Of a stretch of 12,617 nt of DNA, positions 1 through 6,126 are shown piece after piece. The notes below the pieces were generated by a model. The model saw only the letters and a list, made by a program, of their open reading frames with translations, made no database searches and was not told the origin of the DNA. Origin of the DNA: Promicromonosporaceae bacterium (GTDB taxonomy: Bacteria > Actinomycetota > Actinomycetes > Actinomycetales > Cellulomonadaceae); assembly GCA_009782865.1 (NCBI GenBank), contig WRIF01000014.1, forward strand, positions 1 to 12,617. The letters run 5' to 3'. Numbering within the stretch: position 1 is the stretch's first letter; every line of letters begins with the position of its first letter. The position numbers and the translations under genes are program-made.

Positions 1-1207
1 CCTCGTTCGGGTGCGAGTCGAACCAGTCCGTGAGCTGCTCGCGCACGACGCGCTGCACGAACGTCTTCGCCTCGGTGTTGCCCAGCTTCGTCTTCGTCTG
101 GCCCTCGAACTGCGGCTCGCCGAGCTTGACGGAGATGACGGCGGTCAGGCCCTCGCGGATGTCGTCGCCGGTGAGGTTGTCATCCTTCTCCTTGAGGATC
201 GCCTTCTCGCGGGCGTAGCCGTTGACCAGGTTGGTCAGTGCCGAGCGGAAGCCTTCCTCGTGGGTGCCACCCTCGGTGGTGGAGATGGTGTTGGCGTAGG
301 TGTGCACCGACTCGTTGTAGGCAGTGGTCCACTGCATCGCGATCTCCACCGAGATGCGCTCGACGGTGTCCTCCGACTCGAAGTCGATGATGTCGGCGTG
401 GACCAGGTCCACCCGCTTGGTGGAGTTGAGGTGCCTGACGTAGTCGACCAGGCCGCCGTCGTACTTGTAGGTCACCGCGCGGAGGGAGGACTCACCCTCC
501 TCGCCCTCGTCCGGCTCACCGGCCGGCGAGCGCTCATCGGTCAGGGAGATCGACAGGCCCTTGTTGAGGAAGGCCATCTGCTGGAAGCGGGCGCGCAGGG
601 TCTCGAAATCGTAGTCGGTGGTTTCGAAGATCGTCGGGTCGGCCCAGAAGGTCTGCGTGGTGCCGGTGCGGTCGGAGGCCTCCAGGCGTTCGATCTCCCC
701 GGTGGGGACCCCGCCCCCGGCAAACTCCATGCGCCAGCGGTAGCCGTCGCGCTCCACCTCGGAGATCATGCGACTGGACAGGGCGTTGACCACCGACATG
801 CCCACGCCGTGCAGGCCACCGGAGACCGCGTAGCCGCCGCCGCCAAACTTACCGCCGGCGTGGAGGATGGTCATGACCACCTCAAGCGTCGGCTTGCCCT
901 CGGTCGGGTGAATCGCCACCGGGATGCCGCGCCCGTTGTCGGAAACCCGCACCCCGCCGTCGGCCAGGAGGGTGACCTCGATGTGGTCGGCATGACCGGC
1001 CAGGGCCTCGTCCACGGAGTTGTCGACGATCTCGTAGACGAGGTGGTGCAGGCCGCGCTCGCCGGTGGACCCGATGTACATGCCAGGGCGTTTGCGGACG
1101 GCTTCCAGGCCCTCCAAGACGGTGATGTTGCCGGCGTCGTACTCGCCGGCGGTGGCGGGTGGGCCGACTGGCTGATCTGCGGGCGTAGACAGGTTGTCTT
1201 CGGTCAC
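1..1207 (-). CDS. gyrB: DNA gyrase subunit B, N-terminal part (cut by window start)
   Basis: This is the ATPase subunit of DNA gyrase, which with GyrA (not in the window) introduces negative supercoils. The 402 visible codons cover the GHKL ATPase domain and most of the transducer domain. Visible motifs are [10 protein letters not shown] (about residues 59-68, with the Mg-binding Asn), DNGRGIP (90-96), the lid region [12 protein letters not shown] followed by GGLHGVG (115-136), and the Q-loop QTKTKLGN (370-377). The family is usually 650-700 residues, so the TOPRIM and C-terminal parts lie beyond position 1. I chose the GTG at 1207 because GAGGAG sits 10 nt upstream (1218-1223). An in-frame ATG at 1225 has no evident ribosome site. 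The N-terminal tail of about 25 residues is poorly conserved. A 203-bp gap with DnaA-box-like sites separates it from dciA, so it probably has its own promoter. Confidence 0.97.
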   Translation of the reverse strand, partial: MTEDNLSTPADQPVGPPATAGEYDAGNITVLEGLEAVRKRPGMYIGSTGERGLHHLVYEIVDNSVDEALAGHADHIEVTLLADGGVRVSDNGRGIPVAIHPTEGKPTLEVVMTILHAGGKFGGGGYAVSGGLHGVGMSVVNALSSRMISEVERDGYRWRMEFAGGGVPTGEIERLEASDRTGTTQTFWADPTIFETTDYDFETLRARFQQMAFLNKGLSISLTDERSPAGEPDEGEEGESSLRAVTYKYDGGLVDYVRHLNSTKRVDLVHADIIDFESEDTVERISVEIAMQWTTAYNESVHTYANTISTTEGGTHEEGFRSALTNLVNGYAREKAILKEKDDNLTGDDIREGLTAVISVKLGEPQFEGQTKTKLGNTEAKTFVQRVVREQLTDWFDSHPNE

Positions 1208-1217
1208 GCTTAGGTTG

Positions 1218-1223
1218 CTCCTC
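1218..1223 (-). promoter_or_regulatory. gyrB ribosome binding site
   Basis: GAGGAG on the minus strand lies 10 nt before the GTG at 1207. It overlaps the alternative in-frame ATG at 1225, which favours the GTG as the true start. Confidence 0.6.
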
Positions 1224-1342
1224 ATCCGATGGACACGGCCCAGGATGGGCACGCATCATCGTACCGTTTTTCGGCAGTTTCCTGATCATTTGGGGCCACT
1301 TATGACCGATTTCGCGCCATTTCCCACCCCCTTTGCCGCGGG

Positions 1343-1363
1343 TTGTCCACAGGGCAATCCACA
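1343..1363 (-). promoter_or_regulatory. Two tandem DnaA-box-like sites upstream of gyrB
   Basis: On the plus strand TTGTCCACA (1343-1351) matches the high-GC DnaA-box consensus TT(A/G)TCCACA exactly. CAATCCACA (1355-1363) keeps the TCCACA core in the same orientation, three bases later. They lie about 136 bp upstream of the gyrB start and 50 bp beyond the end of dciA. Binding by DnaA is inferred from sequence only. They could make gyrB responsive to DnaA or titrate DnaA close to oriC. Confidence 0.5.
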
Positions 1364-1410
1364 ACTGGGGGAAACGGTGTGGAGTCAGGGGAAAGGTGGG
1401 TGATCGCCGC

Positions 1411-2034
1411 CTAACCGAAGGTGTCGCGCACCCCTCGCCCGGGTACCGACAGGGGCCCCCGCTTGAAGGTGCGCCCGGAGGGGCCGAGCACGCGCACCTT
1501 GGTGATCAGGCCCGGGGAGAACGTCTCATCGATGCGGCGCAGGATGGTGGGGGTGAGCAGCCGCAACTGGGTGGCCCAGGCCGTCGAGTCGGCGCGAACC
1601 GTGAGCGTGGTCTCTTCAAAGTCTTCCGGCTGACAGTGGTCCGCCACCTGGCGGCCGACCACCTCCGCCCACCGGTCGACCACCGCGCCGATCCCCACCT
1701 GCCCGGCCCAGCCCTGCTCGTCAAAGAGCCGTTGCAGGGTGTCACCGAGGAGGCGCGGGTCGCGGGAGTTGCCCCTGCCATAGGTCGCCTTGGGGCGGGG
1801 CCGGCTCCCCCGGGGGACGCCCGGCAGCAGGCCGCGTCCGCGGGCGATGGACTTGGCGCGGTTGAGGGCGGCCGACAGGTACGACGACGCGGACGGCTGG
1901 CCTGGGTCTGTCACCGACTGGCCTGGCTCCGTCTGTCCGTCAGCCGCCGGGTCGGTCGGCCGAGGGTGAGCCGCATGGGGATGATCCGTTTGGGAATCAG
2001 GGGCGGGGGTACGTCCGTTGGGTTGGTCAGGCAA
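1411..2034 (-). CDS. dciA: DciA-family (DUF721) replicative helicase loader-type protein
   Basis: This is a DUF721/DciA family protein of 207 residues. DciA proteins associate with the replicative helicase DnaB and are thought to serve its loading in bacteria that lack DnaC or DnaI; the mycobacterial homologue also sits between recF and gyrB. The conserved domain is about residues 93-188: DRWAEVVGRQVADH (120-133), then LTVRADSTAWATQLRLL with the family's conserved Trp (W153), and a C-terminal strand KVRVLGPSG. The first 50 residues are rich in Pro, Asp and Gln and look disordered. The start is a TTG at 2034 overlapping the recF stop by 8 bases. An in-frame TGA lies three codons upstream and AGGTGA is 6 nt before the TTG. 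The next plausible start is a GTG at codon 41. Overlap with recF implies translational coupling. Confidence 0.88.
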   Translation of the reverse strand: MPDQPNGRTPAPDSQTDHPHAAHPRPTDPAADGQTEPGQSVTDPGQPSASSYLSAALNRAKSIARGRGLLPGVPRGSRPRPKATYGRGNSRDPRLLGDTLQRLFDEQGWAGQVGIGAVVDRWAEVVGRQVADHCQPEDFEETTLTVRADSTAWATQLRLLTPTILRRIDETFSPGLITKVRVLGPSGRTFKRGPLSVPGRGVRDTFG

Positions 2035-3214
2035 GGCTCGTCACCTGTCCCTTCTCGACGGCGAACCGGGTGGCGAGGAGCTCTGCCGGGACGTCGGCCG
2101 GGACGGCGGCGGTGATCAGCACCTGTCGGGCCGGGGCAACCAGCGCGGCCAGGGCCTCGCGGCGGCGCAAATCCAGTTCCGCGAAGACGTCGTCCAGGAT
2201 GAGCACCGGGTCGGGGTCTGGGGCGAGGTCGGGCACCCAGAATGAGGCCGCGGACTCGGCCTGCGTGGACAGCAGGCGGTAGGAGGCGAGGCGCAGCGCC
2301 AGGGCCAGGCTCCATGACTCCCCGTGGGAGGCGTACCCCTTGGCGGGCAGGCCATCCAGGGACAGGGCTAGGTCGTCCCGCCCCGGGCCCACCAGCGACA
2401 TTCCCCGTTCGATCTCCCTGGACTGCGCCGCCGCGAGTTGCTCGGCTAGGCCGGCCACCTGGGCGGAGATCAAGGCCTCGACGTCCGTCTCCACCTCACC
2501 CGGCCGGAGCGGGTGCTCTGCACCGCCCAGCACGTAGTCGACGGAGGCTTCCGAGGCGGCGTCGGAGATCTCGGTGTAGGCCTCCGCCACCAGCGGCGCC
2601 AGGGCGGAGAGCAGCTGCAGGCGGTAGGCGCGAATCTCCCCGCCAAGTTCGGCGGCCCGCGCGTTCCACACCTCGAGGACTCGCAGGTCGGCCCGTCCAC
2701 CCGCCGTTCGCAGCGACTTCAGCAGGGCCGAGCGCTGCCGGGAGACCTTCTCGAAGTCGGCAAGCAGGCCGGAGATGCGGGGCAGCAACTGCACCAGCAA
2801 GGTGTCGAGGAAGCGGCGCCGTCCGTCGGGGTCCCCCTTGACCAGGGCCAAGTCCTCCGGGGCAAACAGGACGGTGCGAAGCAGCCCGAGTACCTCGCGG
2901 GCCGGCACCAACTGTCCGCGGTTGATGCGGGCCCGGTTGGCTCGGCCGGCGGTGATTTCCAGTTCGACGCTGGAGGCTCGATCGCCCCGCACCACCTGGG
3001 TGCGCACCACCGCCCGGGGGGACTCGGCGCGAATCAGCGGGGCGTCATGGGGCACCCGGTGGGAGGAGAGGGTGGCCACATAGCCCACGGCCTCGACCAG
3101 GTTGGTCTTGCCTTGGCCATTTCGGCCCACGAAGGCCACCGGTCCGGGCGGCAACTCCAGGTCGGTTGCCGGGTGGTTCCGGAAGTCGAGGAGGGACAGG
3201 TGGGAGACGTACAT
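2027..3214 (-). CDS. recF: DNA replication and repair protein RecF
   Basis: RecF is an SMC-like ATPase that works with RecO and RecR to load RecA at single-strand gaps and stalled forks. The 395-residue length is normal for actinobacteria. The N-terminus MYVSHLSLLDFRNH is the family signature. The Walker A motif is GRNGQGKTN (30-38), the ABC-type signature is SHGESWSLALALRLAS (about 296-311), and Walker B with D-loop is LILDDVFAELD (about 338-348). The ATG at 3214 is preceded by GAGGAG only 3 nt away, and no better start exists. It begins 24 bp after the gnd stop and its 3' end overlaps dciA by 8 bases, so gnd-recF-dciA probably form one transcript. Confidence 0.97.
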   Translation of the reverse strand: MYVSHLSLLDFRNHPATDLELPPGPVAFVGRNGQGKTNLVEAVGYVATLSSHRVPHDAPLIRAESPRAVVRTQVVRGDRASSVELEITAGRANRARINRGQLVPAREVLGLLRTVLFAPEDLALVKGDPDGRRRFLDTLLVQLLPRISGLLADFEKVSRQRSALLKSLRTAGGRADLRVLEVWNARAAELGGEIRAYRLQLLSALAPLVAEAYTEISDAASEASVDYVLGGAEHPLRPGEVETDVEALISAQVAGLAEQLAAAQSREIERGMSLVGPGRDDLALSLDGLPAKGYASHGESWSLALALRLASYRLLSTQAESAASFWVPDLAPDPDPVLILDDVFAELDLRRREALAALVAPARQVLITAAVPADVPAELLATRFAVEKGQVTSLA

Positions 3215-3238
3215 CGTCTCCTCAGCCTACGAGGTTGC

Positions 3239-4132
3239 TCAGGCCGGCTTGACGGCGTGGCCGCCAAACTGCTGGCGTAGGGCGGCTACCGCCTTCATCG
3301 CCGGGGAAGAGTCTTGGCGAGAGCCGAAGCGGGCGAACAGGGAGGCCGAGATCACCGGCAGGGGCACCGCGAGGCGGACCGCCTCGTCCACGGTCCAGCG
3401 GCCCTCGCCCGAGTCTTCCACCCAGTCGGAGAGTTGGCGCAGGTCTGGGTCCTCTTCCAGGGCGCGCACCAGCAGGTCGAGCAGCCAGGAGCGCACGACG
3501 GTTCCGCGCGACCACGCCTTGAGGCAGCCGGCGACGTCTTCGATGAGGGGGGCCGCCTGCAGCAGCTCGTAGCCCTCGGCGTAGGCCTGCATCAGGCCGT
3601 ACTCGATGCCGTTGTGCACCATCTTGGCGTAGTGTCCGGCGCCGGGCGCCGACCCCGCGTGTACGAAACCCTCTTCGCGGGGCCCCTCGGGGCGCAGGGC
3701 GTCGAAGACCGGCATGAGCGCCTCGATCGTCTCCACCGGGCCGCCGGCCATCAGGCCGTAGCCGTTCTGTAGGCCCCAGATGCCGCCGGAGACGCCGACG
3801 TCGATGAAGCCGATCCCCTGCTTGGCCAGCTGTTCGGCGTGAATGGCATCGTCGCTGAAGCGGGAGTTGCCGCCGTCGATGATCACGTCGCCCACCCCCA
3901 TGACCTCCGCCAAGGAGTCGATGACCGCATCGGTTGGTGCTCCCGCCGGGACCATCACCCAGACGACGCGCTGCCCGGCAGGCAGGGCCTCCACGAGCGC
4001 CCCCAGCGTCGGAACGTCGGAGACCTCCGGATTGGTGTCGAACCCGGTGACCTCGATGCCCGCCTGGCGCAGCCGGGCCCGCATGTTGTTGCCCATCTTG
4101 CCGAGTCCGACGAGACCGATATGCGTAATCAT
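3239..4132 (-). CDS. gnd: 6-phosphogluconate dehydrogenase, short form (decarboxylating)
   Basis: The product is a 297-residue member of the short 6-phosphogluconate dehydrogenase group, which oxidises and decarboxylates 6-phosphogluconate to ribulose 5-phosphate in the pentose phosphate pathway. It shows the Rossmann loop GLVGLGKMGNNM (6-17), the substrate segment DGGNSRFSDD (86-95), GVSGGIWGLQNGYGLMAGG (113-131) and the catalytic KMVHNGIEYG (170-179, Lys170 and Asn174). An acidic residue after the second strand (GFD, 30-32) suggests NAD rather than NADP; this is inference. The classical long form has about 470 residues, so this is the compact type. The ATG at 4132 has AAGGAG 5 nt upstream; an ATG 13 codons earlier lacks one. 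A gnd copy between dnaN and recF is known in Streptomyces-type origins. Confidence 0.93.
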   Translation of the reverse strand: MITHIGLVGLGKMGNNMRARLRQAGIEVTGFDTNPEVSDVPTLGALVEALPAGQRVVWVMVPAGAPTDAVIDSLAEVMGVGDVIIDGGNSRFSDDAIHAEQLAKQGIGFIDVGVSGGIWGLQNGYGLMAGGPVETIEALMPVFDALRPEGPREEGFVHAGSAPGAGHYAKMVHNGIEYGLMQAYAEGYELLQAAPLIEDVAGCLKAWSRGTVVRSWLLDLLVRALEEDPDLRQLSDWVEDSGEGRWTVDEAVRLAVPLPVISASLFARFGSRQDSSPAMKAVAALRQQFGGHAVKPA

Positions 4133-4137
4133 GGCTG

Positions 4138-4143
4138 CTCCTT
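4138..4143 (-). promoter_or_regulatory. gnd ribosome binding site
   Basis: AAGGAG on the minus strand lies 5 nt before the ATG at 4132. It decides the start in favour of that ATG over the in-frame ATG at 4171. Confidence 0.7.
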
Positions 4144-4211
4144 GGGGTTTGCGGGTCGCGATGTCGTCCATCCTCCCACCCTCGGAAACTCTTCGCCATG
4201 TTCGGACACTT

Positions 4212-4255
4212 CAGGTCTCTTGGTGCCATCGCTCGCGATAGCACCAAGAGACCTG
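4212..4255. repeat. 15-bp perfect inverted repeat (long hairpin)
   Basis: CAGGTCTCTTGGTGC (4212-4226) is exactly complementary to GCACCAAGAGACCTG (4241-4255). The 14-nt interval contains a further ATCGC/GCGAT pair (4228-4232 with 4235-4239), so after one mismatch the stem continues almost to the tip. A transcript from either strand would form a very stable hairpin. No T-run follows on the minus strand. It could act as a U-less terminator or an RNA-processing site between dnaN and gnd. Confidence 0.85.
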
Positions 4256-4294
4256 CCGGAGCGACCCGACAGGACTGTCATCGTGCAAAGAAGG

Positions 4295-4399
4295 CGTTGG
4301 TGTTCGGGATGCTGTTTGCGATAGTCAAACCGGAAGCGGAGGATCGCCCGCCAGGGCGAGCCGTGAGCGCTATCGCAAACAGCATCCCGAACACCAACG
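4295..4399. repeat. 30-bp perfect inverted repeat with 45-nt loop
   Basis: The arm at 4295-4324 (starting CGTTGGTGTTCGGGATGC) is the exact reverse complement of 4370-4399 over all 30 bases. The 45-nt loop contains a nested hairpin, TCGCCC (4344-4349) with GGGCGA (4354-4359). Read in the dnaN direction, the stem is followed by CCTTCTTT, a weak T-rich stretch, so it may terminate dnaN transcription. Arms this long and perfect are far beyond a normal terminator. No flanking target duplication was seen and the interior has no transposase gene. A repeat-family or non-autonomous element origin is possible but unproven. Confidence 0.85.
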
Positions 4400-4444
4400 T
4401 CACTCCGGATGCCAGCGCTGCCTCAAGTCTCCGCGCAGGCCCGG

Positions 4445-5575
4445 TCAGCCCGCGAAGCGGATGGGGACCAGCAGGTAGCGGAAGTGCAGGGAGTCTTCAC
4501 CCTCCAGGGAACCCTGGCCGGTGAACTCGACCGGCTTGTTGGGGTGGGTAAAGCTCAGCCGCACAAAGTCGGTGCCCAGGGCGGTCAGGCCGTCGAGCAG
4601 GAACTGCGGGTTGAAGGCGACCGTGATGTCCTCGCCCACCAGCAGGGCCTCAAGCGCCTCGGAGGCCTGCGCGTCGTCGCCGGCCCCGGCATCCAGGGAG
4701 ACACTGCCCTCGGTGAAGGACAGGCGGATCGGGGTGTTGCGTTCGGCCACAAGGGCGACCCGTCGGGTGGCCTCGATCAGGGCCTGGGTACCGACCACCG
4801 CGTGGATTGGCTTGGTCTCGGGGAAGAGGCGGCGCACCGCCGGGTAGTCTCCGTCAACCAGTTGCGAGGTGGTGCGGCGGCCGCCGGCCTCAAAGCCGAC
4901 CATGTCTAGGCCCGCCCCGGCCGTCAGGCCGAGCGAAAGTTGGCCGGCCGAGCCGAGGGTCTTGGCAACGTCGCTCAGGGTCTTTGCCTTGATCAGGGCG
5001 ATGGCCGAGAAGTCGGCGTTGGCGGGGCTCCAGGGCAGTTCCCGCAGGGCCAAGCGGTAGCGGTCGGTGGAGAGCATGGTGATGTTGTCGCCCTCGATCT
5101 CCACCCGGACCCCGGTCAGCAGGGGCAGGGTATCGTCGCGGGAGGCGGCCACGGCCACCTGCGTGACGGCCTGGGAAAACTCGTCGCCGTCAACGGTGCC
5201 GGCGATCTCAGGCATGACGGGGAGCGTGGGGTAGTCCTCAACCTGCATGGTTAGCAGGGTGAACCGGGCGGCCCCACACGCCACGATGATCTTGGTGCCC
5301 TCCAGGTGAATGTCTACCGGCTTGGACGGCAGCGAGCGGGCGATCTCGGCCAACAGCTTGCCGGACACCAGCACCGTGCCCGGTTCGATTACCTCTGCCG
5401 GAATCTCGGAGCGAGCCGAGACCTCGTAGTCAAAGGAGAACAGGGCCACGGTACCGTCGGCGTTTGCCTCCAACTTGACGCCGGTCAAGACCGGGGCGGG
5501 CGGGCGCTGCGGCAGGGTGCGGGCGGTCCAGGTAACGGCATCGGCCAAGACGTCGCGCTCTACGCGGAACTTCAT
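4445..5575 (-). CDS. dnaN: DNA polymerase III subunit beta (sliding clamp)
   Basis: The beta clamp is a ring-shaped dimer that tethers DNA polymerase III and other enzymes to DNA. The 376-residue product has the expected length for three repeated clamp folds (about 1-120, 125-250 and 250-376). Recognisable stretches are the N-terminus MKFRVERDVLADAV, the first-domain segment FTLLTMQVEDYPTLP, the second-domain LLTGVRVEIEGDNITMLSTD, and the C-terminal RYLLVPIRFAG, which corresponds to the conserved YLLMPVRL end that shapes the partner-binding pocket. The ATG at 5575 is preceded by TAAGGAG with 6 nt spacing. It is read away from oriC and is separated from gnd by the long inverted repeats, so its transcript may end there rather than continue into gnd. 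Confidence 0.98.
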   Translation of the reverse strand: MKFRVERDVLADAVTWTARTLPQRPPAPVLTGVKLEANADGTVALFSFDYEVSARSEIPAEVIEPGTVLVSGKLLAEIARSLPSKPVDIHLEGTKIIVACGAARFTLLTMQVEDYPTLPVMPEIAGTVDGDEFSQAVTQVAVAASRDDTLPLLTGVRVEIEGDNITMLSTDRYRLALRELPWSPANADFSAIALIKAKTLSDVAKTLGSAGQLSLGLTAGAGLDMVGFEAGGRRTTSQLVDGDYPAVRRLFPETKPIHAVVGTQALIEATRRVALVAERNTPIRLSFTEGSVSLDAGAGDDAQASEALEALLVGEDITVAFNPQFLLDGLTALGTDFVRLSFTHPNKPVEFTGQGSLEGEDSLHFRYLLVPIRFAG

Positions 5576-5697
5576 CGCGTCTCCTTAGGGTGTGATGGTG
5601 TGCGGATCACCGAATCTTGGCCTGAGCCTACGCGATCCAGCCGTCAAGACCTGGCGGATCGGCGGACAGTGACAGCGCGGTGGCCCATGAAGGCGAT

Positions 5698-5740
5698 TGA
5701 GGATGATTATTACTTAAGGGTTGGTAGTAGTAATCGGGCC
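5698..5740. other. AT-rich unwinding element with DnaA-trio-like triplets
   Basis: The tract around TGATTATTACTTAA is the most AT-rich stretch I noticed in the oriC gap. It holds TAG-TAG-TAA (5725-5733), then a GC-rich spacer TCGGGCC (5734-5740), then the DnaA-box-like TGTGGACGC at 5741. This matches the trio/GC-cluster/box order of the Bacillus basal unwinding system, read 5' to 3' on this strand. GATTATTACT (5705-5714) and AGTAGTAATC (5726-5735) form an inverted repeat with one mismatch. The functional role is inferred. Confidence 0.55.
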
Positions 5741-5749
5741 TGTGGACGC
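5741..5749 (-). promoter_or_regulatory. Degenerate DnaA box next to the AT-rich tract
   Basis: TGTGGACGC differs at the last two positions from TGTGGACAA, the reverse complement of the strong box TTGTCCACA. Its location directly beside the GC-rich spacer and TAG triplets makes it a candidate anchor for strand opening. Confidence 0.45.
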
Positions 5750-5794
5750 TGGGGAAGAGGGCCAATCTCCGCAGGTCAAGCCGAAAAACCGGGC

Positions 5795-5814
5795 TGTGGC
5801 GCAACTGTGGGTAA
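5795..5814 (-). promoter_or_regulatory. Pair of DnaA boxes in oriC
   Basis: TGTGGGTAA (5806-5814) is one base from the consensus TGTGGATAA. TGTGGCGCA (5795-5803) shares the TGTGG core only. They lie 11 bp apart start to start, in the same orientation. Confidence 0.5.
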
Positions 5815-5836
5815 CCCTGGGGGCAAGGAGGCCCAC

Positions 5837-5845
5837 TGTGGATGA
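5837..5845 (-). promoter_or_regulatory. DnaA box in oriC
   Basis: TGTGGATGA differs by one base from the consensus TGTGGATAA. It is in the same orientation as the other minus-strand boxes, 31 bp from the site at 5806. Confidence 0.55.
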
Positions 5846-5885
5846 GCAGGGAGACCCCGCCCAACAATCCCCAGGCCCGGCGCGC

Positions 5886-5894
5886 TTTCCCACA
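5886..5894 (+). promoter_or_regulatory. Possible degenerate DnaA box, opposite orientation
   Basis: TTTCCCACA has two mismatches to TTATCCACA and one to TTTTCCACA. It would be the only box in this gap in the plus orientation. Confidence 0.3.
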
Positions 5895-6126
5895 GCCGGA
5901 CCGGCGGTTTCCCAAGGTGTTCAACAGGAAAGCCAACAGGCAGCGGGCGCCGGCCGGCGAACCAATGGACCACTCGGTGGCAGAACACCAGCCCGGTGTC
6001 TGTTAGGGACAACCCGCGCCGACGTCTCGTCTTCGGTGCCTTCGACGCGCATGCGTCTCCCGCGTTGCTGGGCTTCCGGCGTCCCAGGGCCGTCTGTGCC
6101 GCCTTTGCCCCGGCAACCGCCGCGGG

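Larger units (their letters stand above)
4133..4444. other. 312-bp dnaN-gnd intergenic region with inverted repeats
   Basis: No convincing gene lies here. Most of the gap is occupied by two separate perfect inverted repeats (4212-4255 and 4295-4399), listed separately. Between them is a small hairpin, GACAG-GA-CTGTC (4268-4279). About 70 bp precede gnd and 45 bp follow the dnaN stop without recognisable features. I could not identify a clear promoter for gnd on the minus strand. Confidence 0.7.
5576..6126. other. oriC: Chromosomal replication origin (oriC) between dnaA and dnaN
   Basis: The 551-bp non-coding gap between dnaA and dnaN is the usual oriC position in actinobacteria. It contains several TGTGG-type DnaA-box-like 9-mers, mostly in one orientation (5741-5894), beside an AT-rich tract (5698-5735) that stands out in an otherwise GC-rich sequence. 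The part nearest dnaA (5900-6126) shows no clear boxes, only a small GACGC/GCGTC hairpin (6044-6057). Assignment rests on position and motifs; no strand-skew calculation was possible. Confidence 0.88.

Noticed and set aside
171..179. Ser in place of the usual residue in the DnaA Walker A (protein positions)
   Set aside because: The third position of the GGxGLGKTH loop varies naturally in DnaA, so GGSGLGKTH is not an anomaly.
11..1213. 400-codon plus-strand open frame opposite gyrB
   Set aside because: The minus strand gives an unmistakable GyrB with all ATPase motifs; the plus frame is low-complexity and family-free.
3222..4247. 341-codon minus-strand frame overlapping gnd
   Set aside because: It is Arg/Gly-rich out-of-frame translation of gnd; the other minus frame encodes intact 6-phosphogluconate dehydrogenase.
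4212..4399. Integron attC site or insertion sequence ends
   Set aside because: The arms lack the attC core pairs, no transposase is nearby and no flanking direct duplication is visible.
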